Positions 25,534 through 35,310 of a stretch of 64,000 bases of DNA are shown here, in pieces. Each line of letters begins with the position of its first letter. Positions within the stretch are counted from its first letter, which is position 1. Under the pieces are notes generated by a model. It saw only the letters and a program-made list of their open reading frames with translations. It was not told the origin of the DNA and did not search any database. This DNA comes from Lysobacter enzymogenes (lineage in GTDB: Bacteria; Pseudomonadota; Gammaproteobacteria; Xanthomonadales; Xanthomonadaceae). Location: contig NZ_CP067396.1 in the NCBI RefSeq assembly GCF_023617245.1, positions 5,862,001-5,926,000 of the forward strand, written 5' to 3'. Made by a program: the position numbers and the translations under genes.

Positions 25534-28500
25534 TCAGCGTTGGATGCGGCCGTTGAGCCGGTCGGCGAACTCGTTGAGCGCGCGCTGCAGTTCGCGTTGC
25601 TGCTCGGTCATTTCGGCCCGGGTCGGCGCGTCCTGGATGTCGCGTTCGCCCAGTTGCTTGAACAGCGCGATCAGCGCTTCGTTGACCCGGCTCTGGCGCT
25701 CTTCGCCGTCGTGCAGACGCTCGGCCAGCGGCGCGAACGCTTGTTGCAACTGCGGGCCGAGCCCGCTCAACGCCTCGGCCAGCGCGGCGCCGGTGTCGAC
25801 CGGAGGCGGCGGTGGCGCGTCCTCGCCCTCGGCCTGGGCCGCGGCGATACGTTCCAGCGCCGCCAGCAGCTGCGGCCACGGCGCCGGCTCGGCCGGCTTG
25901 GCCTGCGCCGCCGCGCTGGCGCGGCCGGCGGCCGAATCCAACGCGCGCACGCTCTCGACCAGATCGTTGAGCTGCGCCACCACGCGTCCGCCGACATCGG
26001 CCTCACCCGCGCCCATCGCCTTGTTGCGCTGGAAATCGCGCTTGATCTGGGTCCAGCGCGCGGCCTGTTCCTCGCTGTGCACGCCGCGCAGTTCGCCGAG
26101 CTTGAGCAGGTTCTCCTCGGCGCCCGAGGTCAGCAGCTGCGCCTCGCCGAGGTAGTGATCGCCGATCAATTGCTGCAGCTCGGCCGCGTTCATGACCGGC
26201 GAGATCTTCTCCGCCAGCTTGTTCATATTGCGATAGCTGCCTTGCAGCTTGAACGGCGGCTCGGTGCGGTAGGTCTCGGCCTGGGCGGCGCTGGCGATGT
26301 ACTGCTGATTGACCCGATAGACCACGTCGCGCACCTGCACCAGCCGTTCCAGCGTGGCGACGATCTCGTTGATCTCCGCGCCGCTGTAGGCGTGGCTGAG
26401 TTCGTTGGCGGAGAACGCTTTGCCCTGGGCCTTGTCGACCAGTTTGTACAGGTCGCCCATCTCGCGCGTGGCCAGCGGCGCCAGCACCGGGTTCGAGGTC
26501 AGGCTGTTCTCGATATAGCTCAGCAGGAACGCCTGCTCCATGCCGCCGAGCACGTCGCCGAGGTTGTAGATGTCGGCGCGGTTGGCGAGCATGTCCGGGA
26601 TCTTGAACACCTCGCCGGACTCGGTGTACGGGTTGCCGGCCATGACCACGCAGAACTTCTTGCCGCGCATGTCGTAGGTGCGGGTGCGCCCCTTCCACAC
26701 GCCCTCGATGCGGCGGGTGCCGTCGCACAGCGAGATGAACTTCTGCAGGAATTCGGGATGGGTGTGCTGGATGTCGTCGACGTACAGCATCACGTTGTTG
26801 CCCATCTCCAGCGCCAGATTGAGCTTTTCGAGCTCCTGGCGCGAGGTCGCGTCCGGCGCCTGGGCCGGGTCGAGCGAACGTACTTCGTGGCCGAGCGCGG
26901 GGCCGTTGATCTTCATGAAGATCAGGCCGAGCCGGTGCGCCACGTATTCCATCAGCGTGGTTTTGCCGTAGCCCGGCGGCGAAATCATCATCAACAGGCC
27001 CATCAGGTCCGAGCGCTTGCTCTCGCCGACCGTGCCCATCTGCTTGGCCAGGTTGTCGCCGATCACGCCCAGGTAGACGTCGTTGATCAGCTTGTTGCGC
27101 ACGAACGAGCTCAGCGGCCGCGGCTTGAATTCCTCCAGGCGCAGCGCCGCGCGCTCGCGCGCGACGATCTGCTGGCGCAACGCCTGGTACTTCTGGAAGC
27201 CCGGCACGAACCGCTCGCGATGCTGGCGCAGCCGCGCCGACCAGTCGTCCACCGCGATGCGCATGCGGCCTTCGCGGATGCGCGGGTGCTCGCCGAGCAG
27301 GCCCTGCAGCTCGGCGCCGAGTTCGGTCTCGCGGGTGGTTTTGGGAAACGCGTCGTCGAGCAGCAGCAGCGCCGCGGCCTCGGCCGCGTACGCGGCCTGC
27401 GCGGCGAGTTCGGGCGAACGCGCCAAGGCATCGATCCAGTTCATCGCCAGCGCCCAGCGCGCGGCCGGACGTTCGCGCAGCGATTCCAGCGCGGCGGCGA
27501 ACCCGTCCCACATCCGCGCCGCGTCCATCTTCTCGCGCAGGGCCTTGAGCAATTGCCCGGCGTAGCGGCTGAACGCGAACGTCGGCTGCGGCGCCGACAG
27601 CTCCAGCACCAGGTACTCGGCCGCGCGCGGGGCCAGCGCCGGATCGACCGGCATCGCCTCGGCCTGCGCCCACGCCTGCAGCGCCGCGGCGACCTCGCCG
27701 CGCAACGCGACCAGGCCCGCGTCGCTGCCGAACAGACGCTGGATGTCGGCCGCGGTGCGCGCGCGCTCGGGCCACAGCGACGGCTCGCCCGTCTCGCCTT
27801 GCAGCGACCAGTAGTACGCCGCCCAGGCGCGCGCCGCCGGTTCGAAACTGAGGCTGCCGGCGCTGTCGCGCAGCGGCAGCAGCGCCTGCAGGATCAGCGC
27901 CGCGTCGTGGTCGTGGATGCCCTTTTCATAGCCTTCGCGGTAGCGCGGCGCGGCGAAGTCGCGCAGCGTGCGCGCCAGCGCCTCGGGCTGGGCCAGCTGC
28001 TCGTGCAGCAGCGCCATGCTGAGGTTTTCGCGGCCGGCCTGCGCCGCTTCGATCGCCAGCCCGGCCAGGTATTCGCCGCGATAGATCTGCGGCGATTCGG
28101 AATCCATCGACACGCCCCAGTAATCGCGCGCCGCGTCCAGGCCGGCATCGGCGATCGGTTCGAAGAAGTCGGTGCCGGTCAGATGCAGGTTCAGCGCATC
28201 GCCGCGCGGCATCAGGGTCAGGTCGAGTTCCTGGGTGTTGACGCTGAAGCGGTGGCGCGGGCCGAGCTTGATCACCCCGCCGCCGTCCTCGAACAGCTCG
28301 CTGCGGTCGCGCAGCGCGCGCACCGCCTGGTCGCGCGCGCCCTTGAGCCGCGCCTCGACGTCGTCGGCCTTGACGTTGTCCTTGAGCGCGCGCAGCCGCT
28401 CGGCCAGTTCGCGCAGCTTGAGGATCAGCGCGTCGCCGGCGAAGAAGGCGTTGAGCTCGTCGTTGTCGGCGAAGCGCGCGGTGCGCCGGCCCAGGCCCTC

Positions 28501-30891
28501 GAGGATGCGCACGGCCGCGTCCATGACCGCCTGGGCCTTGCGCTGGCGCTCGTCGAGCAGGGTCTGCTTGTGCGCCTCGAAAGTTTCCAGCAGCTCTTCG
28601 CGCTTGGACAGGATGTCGCCGAGGAAGGCTTCGTGCTCGCCGAACTGGCTCTCCAGTTCCTCCAGCTGCACCAGCAAACGCGAGAGCTGCTCGTCGGCTT
28701 TTTCCGGGTCCTGCGCCAGCGCCAGCGCGCTGGCGATGCTCTGGCCGAACAGGGTGAACTGGGCGCCGAACTGGGCCACCGATTCGGCCGAGCCCAGCTG
28801 CTTGCGACGCTGGTCGGCGCGCGCCTTGGCCTGGTTGAGCTTGGCGTAGATCTCCGAGATCGCCTCGACCACGCGGGTGCGCTGGGTGGCGTCGTCGACC
28901 TTGAGCTTGGCCATCAGGCCCGAGAGCATGTCCAGGTCGCCGGACATCGCCTGCATCTGCGTAAGCGGTTCGGCCAGCTGCGCCACCGTGGTCGCGGCCT
29001 GGGCCTGCGCGTCGAGCGTCTTCAGTGTTTCGCCCAGCGGCGCCAGCGCCTTGTCGCCAGCCAGGAACGCGCCGGTGGCCGCGCCGATGCGCTCGTGCGC
29101 GGCGACCAGCGCCTGCTCCATCGCGTCGATCGTCGCCACGTCGATGTAGCGGTACTCGCGGATGGTCAGCAGGTGCCCGCGTTGCGCGGTCAGGCCGTTG
29201 AGCGCATCGACGAACGGCTGCACCTGTTCCCAGTTCTCCGGCTGCAGGCTGTCCATCAGCGCCTTCTGCCGGCTCTGCGCCTCGCGCATGGCGCGCTCGG
29301 ACTGGCTGCGGATGCCTTCGACCTTCTCGTACTCGTCCAGCACCGACTCGGAGGTGGCGGCGATCTCGCGCAGCAGCGGCGCCACGTCGCCGCACTGCGG
29401 GTCGCTGAGCCAATGGTGGGCGTCGAACAGGCGCCGGGTGTTCTGCGCGAGCAGGCCGTAGCGCTGCGCCGAGACTTCGCTGGCCTCGATCTCGCGGCTC
29501 AGGCTGATCAGCTCGGACATGCCGCGCACCAGCTCGGCGTTGCCGATCTTGCCCATGAAGGTGTTGCCGGCGGGCTGCTTTGCCGCGTATTCCTCGCTGG
29601 CGTACGGCGTCTGCCACACCTGCATCGGATGCACGCGGGTCGGCTCGTCGCTCTCGGTGGCGAAGATCACCATGCGCCCGTCTTCCAGGCGCGCGTAGCC
29701 GTGGCCGAAGATCGGCGTCTGCAGGCGCCGCTCGATCAGGTTGTAGGTGAACATCGCGGTGCGGCCCTGCTCGGGCTCGTAGAACAGGTACATCACGTCT
29801 TCGCCGTTGGGCGAGCGGATGTTGCGCTTGTAGCGCATGCCCTCCATCGACTGGTCGAAGCGCTTGTGCTCGCCGTTCTGCAGGTAGTAGCCGCCGGGGA
29901 AGATGATGCCGTGGTCTTCCGGCAGCTGGATGCAGGCCAGCCCGATCTCGTCCAGCCGCACCACCTTGCGGGTGAGGGTGTTGAACACCAGGTAGCGCCA
30001 CTGCTCCTCGCGGTACGGCAGGATCTTCAGCAGGATCAGGCTGCCGACCCGGGCGTAGTCGACCTGGGCGTCGTCGAGCGACTGGGTCTTGTCCTGGACC
30101 GGCTCGCGGTAGAGGCCCTGGCCGTCCTCGGTGTTGTTCTCGACCTTGATCGTGAGGTCGCCGCCGACCGTCTCGACGAACACGCTGTCGAGGATGTTGA
30201 GGTGCGGATGGCGGCCGTTGACGACCAGGTCGCGGCCGGCGCGGATCCACTCGAAGTCGTACGGCGCCGGCAGCGCGATGTCGCGCTCGCCGCGGTTGTC
30301 GATGTAGCGCACGTCGCCGTCGGGCGAGACCGACCAGCGGAACACGCGCAGGTCGGTGATGCGCTCGCCGATCTGGAACGCGGCCAGCAGCTTGCCGTCG
30401 CGCACGATCAGCTGGATCAGCCGGGTGTGCTTGTAATAGGCGTAGAGCTCGCGGAAATCGTTGGCGAAGCTGTCGGCGCCGAGGAAGCTGCCCTTGAGCT
30501 CGACCGGGGTGACGTCGTAGCCCTCCGGCCCCTGCACCAGCTTGTACAGCGAGAACACGTCGGCGACGACGGTCTCTTTCTTGAGCCCCATGAACACGTT
30601 GTAGCCGAACACCAGGTACTCGCCGACCTGGACGATGTCGCGGGCGACGCAGTTGTTCTCGGTGCGGATGCGGAAGCGCCCGACCACCTCCATCTGGCTG
30701 CTGCCGAACTCGGCCAGGCGCTGTTTGTTGAGCGCGTCGGCCAGCGCGCGCAGCTTGAGGCCCTGTTCGGCCAGGCGCTTGCTCAGCACCTCGTAGGCGC
30801 CGCCCTGGGCGACGGCCTGATCGACTGCGCTGCTGTCGCCAGCAGTGGGAGCGCCCGCGGCCGCTGCCGCGGCGGGCTTGGTGTCCGCCAT
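25534..30891 (-). CDS. Giant AAA ATPase of the DUF3686 / 'DNA repair ATPase' type
   Basis: The 1785-aa protein starts with about 40 low-complexity residues. A beta-rich region of roughly 400 residues follows (YLVFGYNVFMGLKKETVVAD; REEQWRYLVFNTLTRK), matching the DUF3686 type. Long coiled-coil helices span about 480-900. An AAA module spans about 1290-1500 with Walker A PPGYGKTTLMEY, Walker B VMLYVDDIQHTHPE and a sensor region CVVMAGNPYTESGE. Another helical tail ends in a coiled coil. The domain order suggests a large scaffold that remodels a partner in an ATP-dependent manner. The 'DNA repair' label in databases is not backed by anything visible here. It lies between the flotillin and PLD genes in one operon. 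Its size is normal for this family. Confidence 0.85.
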   Translation of the reverse strand: MADTKPAAAAAAGAPTAGDSSAVDQAVAQGGAYEVLSKRLAEQGLKLRALADALNKQRLAEFGSSQMEVVGRFRIRTENNCVARDIVQVGEYLVFGYNVFMGLKKETVVADVFSLYKLVQGPEGYDVTPVELKGSFLGADSFANDFRELYAYYKHTRLIQLIVRDGKLLAAFQIGERITDLRVFRWSVSPDGDVRYIDNRGERDIALPAPYDFEWIRAGRDLVVNGRHPHLNILDSVFVETVGGDLTIKVENNTEDGQGLYREPVQDKTQSLDDAQVDYARVGSLILLKILPYREEQWRYLVFNTLTRKVVRLDEIGLACIQLPEDHGIIFPGGYYLQNGEHKRFDQSMEGMRYKRNIRSPNGEDVMYLFYEPEQGRTAMFTYNLIERRLQTPIFGHGYARLEDGRMVIFATESDEPTRVHPMQVWQTPYASEEYAAKQPAGNTFMGKIGNAELVRGMSELISLSREIEASEVSAQRYGLLAQNTRRLFDAHHWLSDPQCGDVAPLLREIAATSESVLDEYEKVEGIRSQSERAMREAQSRQKALMDSLQPENWEQVQPFVDALNGLTAQRGHLLTIREYRYIDVATIDAMEQALVAAHERIGAATGAFLAGDKALAPLGETLKTLDAQAQAATTVAQLAEPLTQMQAMSGDLDMLSGLMAKLKVDDATQRTRVVEAISEIYAKLNQAKARADQRRKQLGSAESVAQFGAQFTLFGQSIASALALAQDPEKADEQLSRLLVQLEELESQFGEHEAFLGDILSKREELLETFEAHKQTLLDERQRKAQAVMDAAVRILEGLGRRTARFADNDELNAFFAGDALILKLRELAERLRALKDNVKADDVEARLKGARDQAVRALRDRSELFEDGGGVIKLGPRHRFSVNTQELDLTLMPRGDALNLHLTGTDFFEPIADAGLDAARDYWGVSMDSESPQIYRGEYLAGLAIEAAQAGRENLSMALLHEQLAQPEALARTLRDFAAPRYREGYEKGIHDHDAALILQALLPLRDSAGSLSFEPAARAWAAYYWSLQGETGEPSLWPERARTAADIQRLFGSDAGLVALRGEVAAALQAWAQAEAMPVDPALAPRAAEYLVLELSAPQPTFAFSRYAGQLLKALREKMDAARMWDGFAAALESLRERPAARWALAMNWIDALARSPELAAQAAYAAEAAALLLLDDAFPKTTRETELGAELQGLLGEHPRIREGRMRIAVDDWSARLRQHRERFVPGFQKYQALRQQIVARERAALRLEEFKPRPLSSFVRNKLINDVYLGVIGDNLAKQMGTVGESKRSDLMGLLMMISPPGYGKTTLMEYVAHRLGLIFMKINGPALGHEVRSLDPAQAPDATSRQELEKLNLALEMGNNVMLYVDDIQHTHPEFLQKFISLCDGTRRIEGVWKGRTRTYDMRGKKFCVVMAGNPYTESGEVFKIPDMLANRADIYNLGDVLGGMEQAFLLSYIENSLTSNPVLAPLATREMGDLYKLVDKAQGKAFSANELSHAYSGAEINEIVATLERLVQVRDVVYRVNQQYIASAAQAETYRTEPPFKLQGSYRNMNKLAEKISPVMNAAELQQLIGDHYLGEAQLLTSGAEENLLKLGELRGVHSEEQAARWTQIKRDFQRNKAMGAGEADVGGRVVAQLNDLVESVRALDSAAGRASAAAQAKPAEPAPWPQLLAALERIAAAQAEGEDAPPPPPVDTGAALAEALSGLGPQLQQAFAPLAERLHDGEERQSRVNEALIALFKQLGERDIQDAPTRAEMTEQQRELQRALNEFADRLNGRIQR

Positions 30892-31036
30892 GTTTCGTCC
30901 TACCGATCGGGCCGACGGCGCGCACGCGCGCCGACGGCGTCAACAGCCGGGTGCCGGAGGCAGGGACCGCGGAACCGGGCGGCGGCGTTGGCCCCGTCCG
31001 ATTCCCCGTGCCCTACGCCCCAGGTCCGGCCCATCG

Positions 31037-31062
31037 ATGCGCCGCCGCGGGCGGCGGCGCAT
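31037..31062 (-). promoter_or_regulatory. GC hairpin between flotillin and ATPase genes
   Basis: ATGCGCCGCCGC and GCGGCGGCGCAT form a perfect 12-bp stem with a 2-nt loop, 20 bp past the flotillin stop. There is no T-run, so it is more likely an mRNA processing or attenuation element than a full terminator. Confidence 0.5.
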
Positions 31063-31082
31063 TCCCTGGCCTTGCGCCGCGC

Positions 31083-33128
31083 TCAGGAATCCAGCGCGGC
31101 CGCGCCGTCGGCGGCCTTGTCGCCCGGCTTGGTCTCGGCCTTGGCCAGGATCCGCTGCAACACGTCCTGCACGATCGGGCTCTTGCCGGCCACGCCCTCG
31201 ATCGCCTTGCCCACCGACAGCGCCTTGGCGAAGGAGTCGAAGAACGCGCCCTCGCCGCCGACGATGTCGATGTTGGCCTTGCTGAGCGCGGCCGACAGCA
31301 CCTCGGACTGCTCCTTGGCGATTTCCTTGTTGGCCTCGATGCCGGCGATGGCCTGCTCGAAGTTCTTCTCCAGCTGCATGCGGAACTCTTCGTGCGCGCG
31401 CGCCTGGTCGCTGAGCGAGCCCAGCGCGCCGAACTTCTCGCCCAGGCCCTCGGCCTCGGCCTTGAACTTCTGCAGCAGCACCTCGGCTTCCGACAGGCCC
31501 AGGGCCTGGGTCGCCTTGGCCTTGGCCGCGCCGAGCTGCTCCTCGCCGCGCGCCTGCGCGAACAGGTTCTCTTCCAGCACCTTGGCGTCGGACAGGCCCT
31601 GCTTCTGCTTGGCGTCGGCCTGCGCCTCGATCACCCGCGCCTGCGCCAGGCCCTTCTCCTGCTCGCCCTTGGCTTCCGCGCCCAGGGTCTCGGCGATCAC
31701 CCGCGCCTTGGCCAGGCCTTCCTTCTCGGCCGCGGCCGCGGTGACCTCGCGCACCCGCGCGTCGGCCAGGCCGGGCGCGGCGCGCTCGGCCTCGATGCCT
31801 TCGGCGAGCTTCTTCTTGGCCTCGGCGGTCTTGCCGGCGGCCTCGAACTCGGCCTGGGCCAGCGTGGTCATCTCCACCGCCTTGTGCTTGGACGCGGTCT
31901 CGTCGGCCTCGGCCTGCTTGACCTGGCGCACCAGCTCTTCCTCGGCCAGCGCCTGCGCGGCGAGCACCGCGACCTGCTTGGCGCGGTCGGCCTCGGACAC
32001 CTGGCGCACTTCCTTGATGCGTTCCTCTTCCTGCGCCACGGTCTTCTCGACCGCGATGCGCTCGCGGATGACGTTGGCGATTTCCTTGCGCTGCTCTTCC
32101 AGCGCGCGTTCCTTCTCGATCCGGTTCAGCTCGACCTCGCGCTCGCGCGAGACCACTTCCAGGTCCTTGGCGCGGGTGACCTTCTCGACCTCGATCACCA
32201 CCGCGCGCTGGCGGTTCTGCTGCGCCACTTCGACTTCGCGCTGGCGGTTCTGCTCGCGGATGTCGATCTGCTCCTGCGCGGCGATGCGCGCCTGCTCGGC
32301 CTTGAGCCGCTCCTCTTCCTGGACCTTGGCGGTCTCGGCCTGCTCGCGCGCCTGGATGGTCTGGATCTCGCGCTTCTGCCGCGCCTCGGCGTCGGCCTGC
32401 TGGCGTTCCAGCGCCAGCATCGCCTCGCGGGTCTCGACGTTCTTCTTGGTGATCGCCAGCTGCTCGTTGCGCTCGAGCTCGTTGGTGATGACGTTCTGCG
32501 CCGCAGTCAGCTCGGTGATCTTGCGGATGCCTTCGGCGTCGAGGATGTTGGTCGGATCCAGCGACGCCTTCGGGGTCTGCTCGAGGTAGTCGATGGCGAC
32601 GTCTTCCAGGATGTAGCCGTTGAGGTCGTTGCCGATCACCTCGATGATGCGGTCGCGGAATTCCTGGCGGTTCTCGAACAGCTTGACGAAGTCGATCTGC
32701 TTGCCGACCGTCTTCAGCGCTTCGGAGAACTTGGCGTTGAACAGCTCGTTGACCGCGGTGCGGTCGGAGGCGCGGTCCACGCCGATCGCCTTGGCGACCT
32801 TGAGCACGTCCTGCTGGGTCTCGTTGACGCGCAGGTAGAACGCGACGGTGATGTCGGCGCGCATGTTGTCGCGGCAGATCAGCCCGTCCTTGGCCCGGCG
32901 GTCCACTTCCAGGGTGATCAAGGAGATCTTCATGAACTCCTTCTTGTAGATCACCGGATACACCAGCGCGCCGGTGAAGTGGACCTTCGGCGTGGACGAC
33001 ATGTCGTTGACGATCAAGGCCGTGCCTTGCGGCACCTTGATGTAGAAGGCCTTGAACATCAGCAGCATGACGAAAATCATCAGTACGACGACGACGACCA
33101 CGGCGCCGATGATCATCAAGTTTTCCAT
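31083..33128 (-). CDS. yqiK: Flotillin-family protein (YqiK/FloT-like)
   Basis: The 681-aa protein begins with one membrane segment (MIIGAVVVVVVLMIFVMLLM) and an SPFH domain at about residues 30-220. A very long heptad-rich helix follows, with repeats such as AARQKREIQTIQAREQAE-type segments, up to about residue 600, and then a conserved flotillin end. Flotillins oligomerise on the inner membrane and organise membrane microdomains. Start ATG 33128 follows AGGGAGATGCAA; a Met nine codons upstream lacks a ribosome site. It is preceded by yqiJ (73-bp gap), the standard yqiJ-yqiK pair, and followed by the giant ATPase gene. Confidence 0.92.
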   Translation of the reverse strand: MENLMIIGAVVVVVVLMIFVMLLMFKAFYIKVPQGTALIVNDMSSTPKVHFTGALVYPVIYKKEFMKISLITLEVDRRAKDGLICRDNMRADITVAFYLRVNETQQDVLKVAKAIGVDRASDRTAVNELFNAKFSEALKTVGKQIDFVKLFENRQEFRDRIIEVIGNDLNGYILEDVAIDYLEQTPKASLDPTNILDAEGIRKITELTAAQNVITNELERNEQLAITKKNVETREAMLALERQQADAEARQKREIQTIQAREQAETAKVQEEERLKAEQARIAAQEQIDIREQNRQREVEVAQQNRQRAVVIEVEKVTRAKDLEVVSREREVELNRIEKERALEEQRKEIANVIRERIAVEKTVAQEEERIKEVRQVSEADRAKQVAVLAAQALAEEELVRQVKQAEADETASKHKAVEMTTLAQAEFEAAGKTAEAKKKLAEGIEAERAAPGLADARVREVTAAAAEKEGLAKARVIAETLGAEAKGEQEKGLAQARVIEAQADAKQKQGLSDAKVLEENLFAQARGEEQLGAAKAKATQALGLSEAEVLLQKFKAEAEGLGEKFGALGSLSDQARAHEEFRMQLEKNFEQAIAGIEANKEIAKEQSEVLSAALSKANIDIVGGEGAFFDSFAKALSVGKAIEGVAGKSPIVQDVLQRILAKAETKPGDKAADGAAALDS

Positions 33129-33201
33129 TTGCATCTCCCTATGACACGACTGCATGTCGCGGCCGAAAAGGCGGCGACGGTTCGATGGCGGACGGCGGGT
33201 T

Positions 33202-33885
33202 TCAGCCGCCGCGGAATTCGTCCTCGCTGACCGCGCGGTAGGCGTTCTGGTCTTCGAGGTATTCGATCAGCACGATCCGGTCGCCGCGCTTGAAGCGCTG
33301 CGGGTCCTCGTCGCGGATCTGCAGGATCAGCCCGGCGCCGCCGTCCTCGACGCTGGCGGTGCCGGTGACGCGGTTGACCGGGCTGCGGATGGTCGCGACC
33401 TGGCCGAGGATCGGCCGCGGCGGGCCCGGCTGCATCTTGCGCAGCAACTTGCGCAGCGGGCGCAGCGCCAGCGCGGCGACCGGCAGCGAGATGCAGAAGT
33501 TGACGAAGATGATCGCCGCGCCGGCGGCGATGCGCAGCGGCGTGCCCGGCACCAGCCGCAGCAGGTAGACGTCGGCGTAGTAGGTCAGCACCCAACCGAC
33601 CAGGACGATGACGGTCAGCACCACGGTGATCGGAATGCCGCCCAGGCCCAGCCGCATCAGCGGATCGAAGATGCCGTGTTGCGGATGGTGCGCGCCGTCG
33701 ACCAGGGTGTGGTCGCCGAAACCGTGCGCACCGTGGCCGTGGCCATCGCCGCCGATCCAGCCGTCGATCATCTCGCCGCCGGCCAGCCCCAGCGCCGACA
33801 GCAGCCAGTAGCCCACGACCACGCCGAGCAGGACGGTGTAGAACGCCGTCGGCAACGTCAGGATCGTGCTGAAGAATTCGCCCAT
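33202..33885 (-). CDS. yqiJ: YqiJ-like inner-membrane protein with OB-fold (NfeD-like) domain
   Basis: The 227-aa protein has three hydrophobic segments: TLPTAFYTVLLGVVVGYWLL, ITVVLTVIVLVGWVLTYYAD and AAGAAIIFVNFCISLPVAAL. A His/Gly-rich loop between the first two (HGHGAHGFGDHT, then HHPQHG) could bind metal. The C-terminal beta-rich part (ILGQVATIRSPVNRVTGTAS; FKRGDRIVLIEY) fits the OB fold found in NfeD/YqiJ. Such proteins pair with flotillins in membrane-microdomain assembly. Start ATG 33885 was chosen over an upstream extension because hydrophobic, conserved-looking sequence begins there. It is encoded between pspA and yqiK. Confidence 0.85.
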   Translation of the reverse strand: MGEFFSTILTLPTAFYTVLLGVVVGYWLLSALGLAGGEMIDGWIGGDGHGHGAHGFGDHTLVDGAHHPQHGIFDPLMRLGLGGIPITVVLTVIVLVGWVLTYYADVYLLRLVPGTPLRIAAGAAIIFVNFCISLPVAALALRPLRKLLRKMQPGPPRPILGQVATIRSPVNRVTGTASVEDGGAGLILQIRDEDPQRFKRGDRIVLIEYLEDQNAYRAVSEDEFRGG

Positions 33886-33976
33886 ATCGTGTCCCTCCCC
33901 CGCTTGCCGCATCGCCCGCGGCGCCTGCATGAAACCGGCCGACCCCATGTCGACCGGCCGTATCGATCCGGCTGGG

Positions 33977-34681
33977 TCAGCCCGGCAGTTTCTGCCGCAA
34001 CCGCGCCAGCACCGCTTCGGCGCCGGCGCCGTCGGGCATGATCCCCGCATCGCGCAATTTGCGTTCCAGCGCATCGCCGTTCTCGTGGCGCGCCAGTTCC
34101 GCCGCCGCCTCGATCCGCGCGCCGCGCTCGGCCTGCTTGAGCTTGATCCGCGCCAGCGAATCCACCGCGGTCTGCAAGCGGTTCTGCGGCCCGGCGTAGC
34201 GCTGCGCGACCGCGGCCTGGGCGCGCTGCATGCTTTCGGTGGCCTTGACCGTGTCGAGCTGCTGCTTGAGCCGGCGGATGTTGCCCTCGGCCATCGCCAC
34301 CGACTTGCGCAGTTCGGCGACGCTGGCGGCGAGCTGGCCGAGGTGCGCCTGTTCCTGTTCGCGCGCGGTTTCCAGCGCCGCGATCTTGTCGGCCACTTCC
34401 AGCGCCAGGCCCTGCTCGTCCGACTCCAGCGCCTTGAGCGCGTAGCCTTCGTATTCGGCGATCTTGTCCTCGCGCTCGTGCAGCCCGCGCTGGGCGAGGG
34501 TGTGGCGCGCCATCAGCTGGGCCAGCGATTCGCGCGACTGGCGCAGCTCGATGTCGCAGTCGCGGATCTCCTGGTCGAGGATGCGCAGCGCCTGGCTGTC
34601 GGCCCAGGCTTCGCCCAGTTCCTGCGCGCCGGCGCGCACCGAGGTCAGCAGCTTGCTCCAGATGCCGTTGTGCTTGCCCAT
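33977..34681 (-). CDS. PspA/IM30-family (YjfJ-like) membrane-stress protein
   Basis: The 234-aa protein is almost entirely coiled coil from residue about 25 to 190, with the PspA/IM30 N-terminal segment (IWSKLLTSVRAGAQELGEAW) followed by DSQALRILDQEIRD. A shorter helical tail carries AELARHENGDALERKLRDAGI. PspA proteins polymerise on damaged inner membrane and limit proton leakage. ATG overlaps the yjfI stop by one base (TGATG), so the two are translationally coupled, as in the E. coli yjfI-yjfJ pair. No pspB, pspC or pspF was seen; this is the Yjf-type, not the classical Psp, arrangement. Confidence 0.9.
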   Translation of the reverse strand: MGKHNGIWSKLLTSVRAGAQELGEAWADSQALRILDQEIRDCDIELRQSRESLAQLMARHTLAQRGLHEREDKIAEYEGYALKALESDEQGLALEVADKIAALETAREQEQAHLGQLAASVAELRKSVAMAEGNIRRLKQQLDTVKATESMQRAQAAVAQRYAGPQNRLQTAVDSLARIKLKQAERGARIEAAAELARHENGDALERKLRDAGIMPDGAGAEAVLARLRQKLPG

Positions 34682-35304
34682 CACGCCGCCTCCAGCAACT
34701 GCGTCTCGTAGGCCTCGGTGGCCTTGATGACGTTGTCGGCCAGGGTCTCGATCTCGTAGAGCACGTTCGACAGCGACGAGGTCGCGCTGAGCGCGCCGAA
34801 CATCATGTACACCGCCTCGCCGTCGGCGAGGGTCTCGATGCCGATGGTCGACAGCGGGAACACCTTGTGGGTGCGCAGCACTTCCTCGTTGAAGGCGGCG
34901 GCGTCGCGCACGTGCGCGACCGGCCACAGCAGCGCCTCGACCACGATCTGCTCGCCGACCACGGCCACGAACAGCGGCAGGTCGCCGTATTCGGCCATCA
35001 CCAGGTGCAGGCTCGGTTCGGCGCCGTCGATCAGCTCGATCTGCGAGTCGCCGTAGACGAATTCCTCGACCTGGCACAGCGCGTCGTAAAGCCCGCTGGC
35101 GGTCCAGACCTTGCCGTCGTTCATGTCTCGCTCCACCTGTCCGCGCCCGGTAGCCGCGCCGCGCGGCTGCCGCATCCGTTTTTCCACCGCCAGCAGTTCG
35201 TCGGCGAACTCGGGCAGTACCCACAGCTCTTTCTTGACCAGCCCTTTCTCGCGCAGGCGTTCGCGGTGGCGGCGCTGGTAGTAGGCGGAGGATCGACGTT
35301 CCAT
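34681..35304 (-). CDS. YjfI-like DUF2170 protein with basic N-terminal extension
   Basis: The 207-aa protein has two parts. Residues 1-50 are basic (SAYYQRRHRERLREKGLVKK followed by ELWVLPEF) and could form a small nucleic-acid-binding or ribbon-helix-like unit. Residues about 62-205 form the DUF2170/YjfI domain (IELIDGAEPSLHLVMAEYGD; PLSTIGIETLADGEAVYMMF). An internal Met at about residue 61 is a possible alternative start that would give the short form. The longer start is favoured because a promoter lies immediately upstream and gives a leaderless message. It is the first gene of the six-gene operon, and an autoregulatory role is conceivable. Biochemical function is unknown. Confidence 0.8.
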   Translation of the reverse strand: MERRSSAYYQRRHRERLREKGLVKKELWVLPEFADELLAVEKRMRQPRGAATGRGQVERDMNDGKVWTASGLYDALCQVEEFVYGDSQIELIDGAEPSLHLVMAEYGDLPLFVAVVGEQIVVEALLWPVAHVRDAAAFNEEVLRTHKVFPLSTIGIETLADGEAVYMMFGALSATSSLSNVLYEIETLADNVIKATEAYETQLLEAA

Positions 35305-35310
35305 GGGATC

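Noticed and set aside
25516..32589. A 2357-codon plus-strand open frame opposite the ATPase and flotillin genes
   Set aside because: It is antisense to recognisable AAA and SPFH domains, and its translation is Leu/Arg/Gln-rich without motifs.
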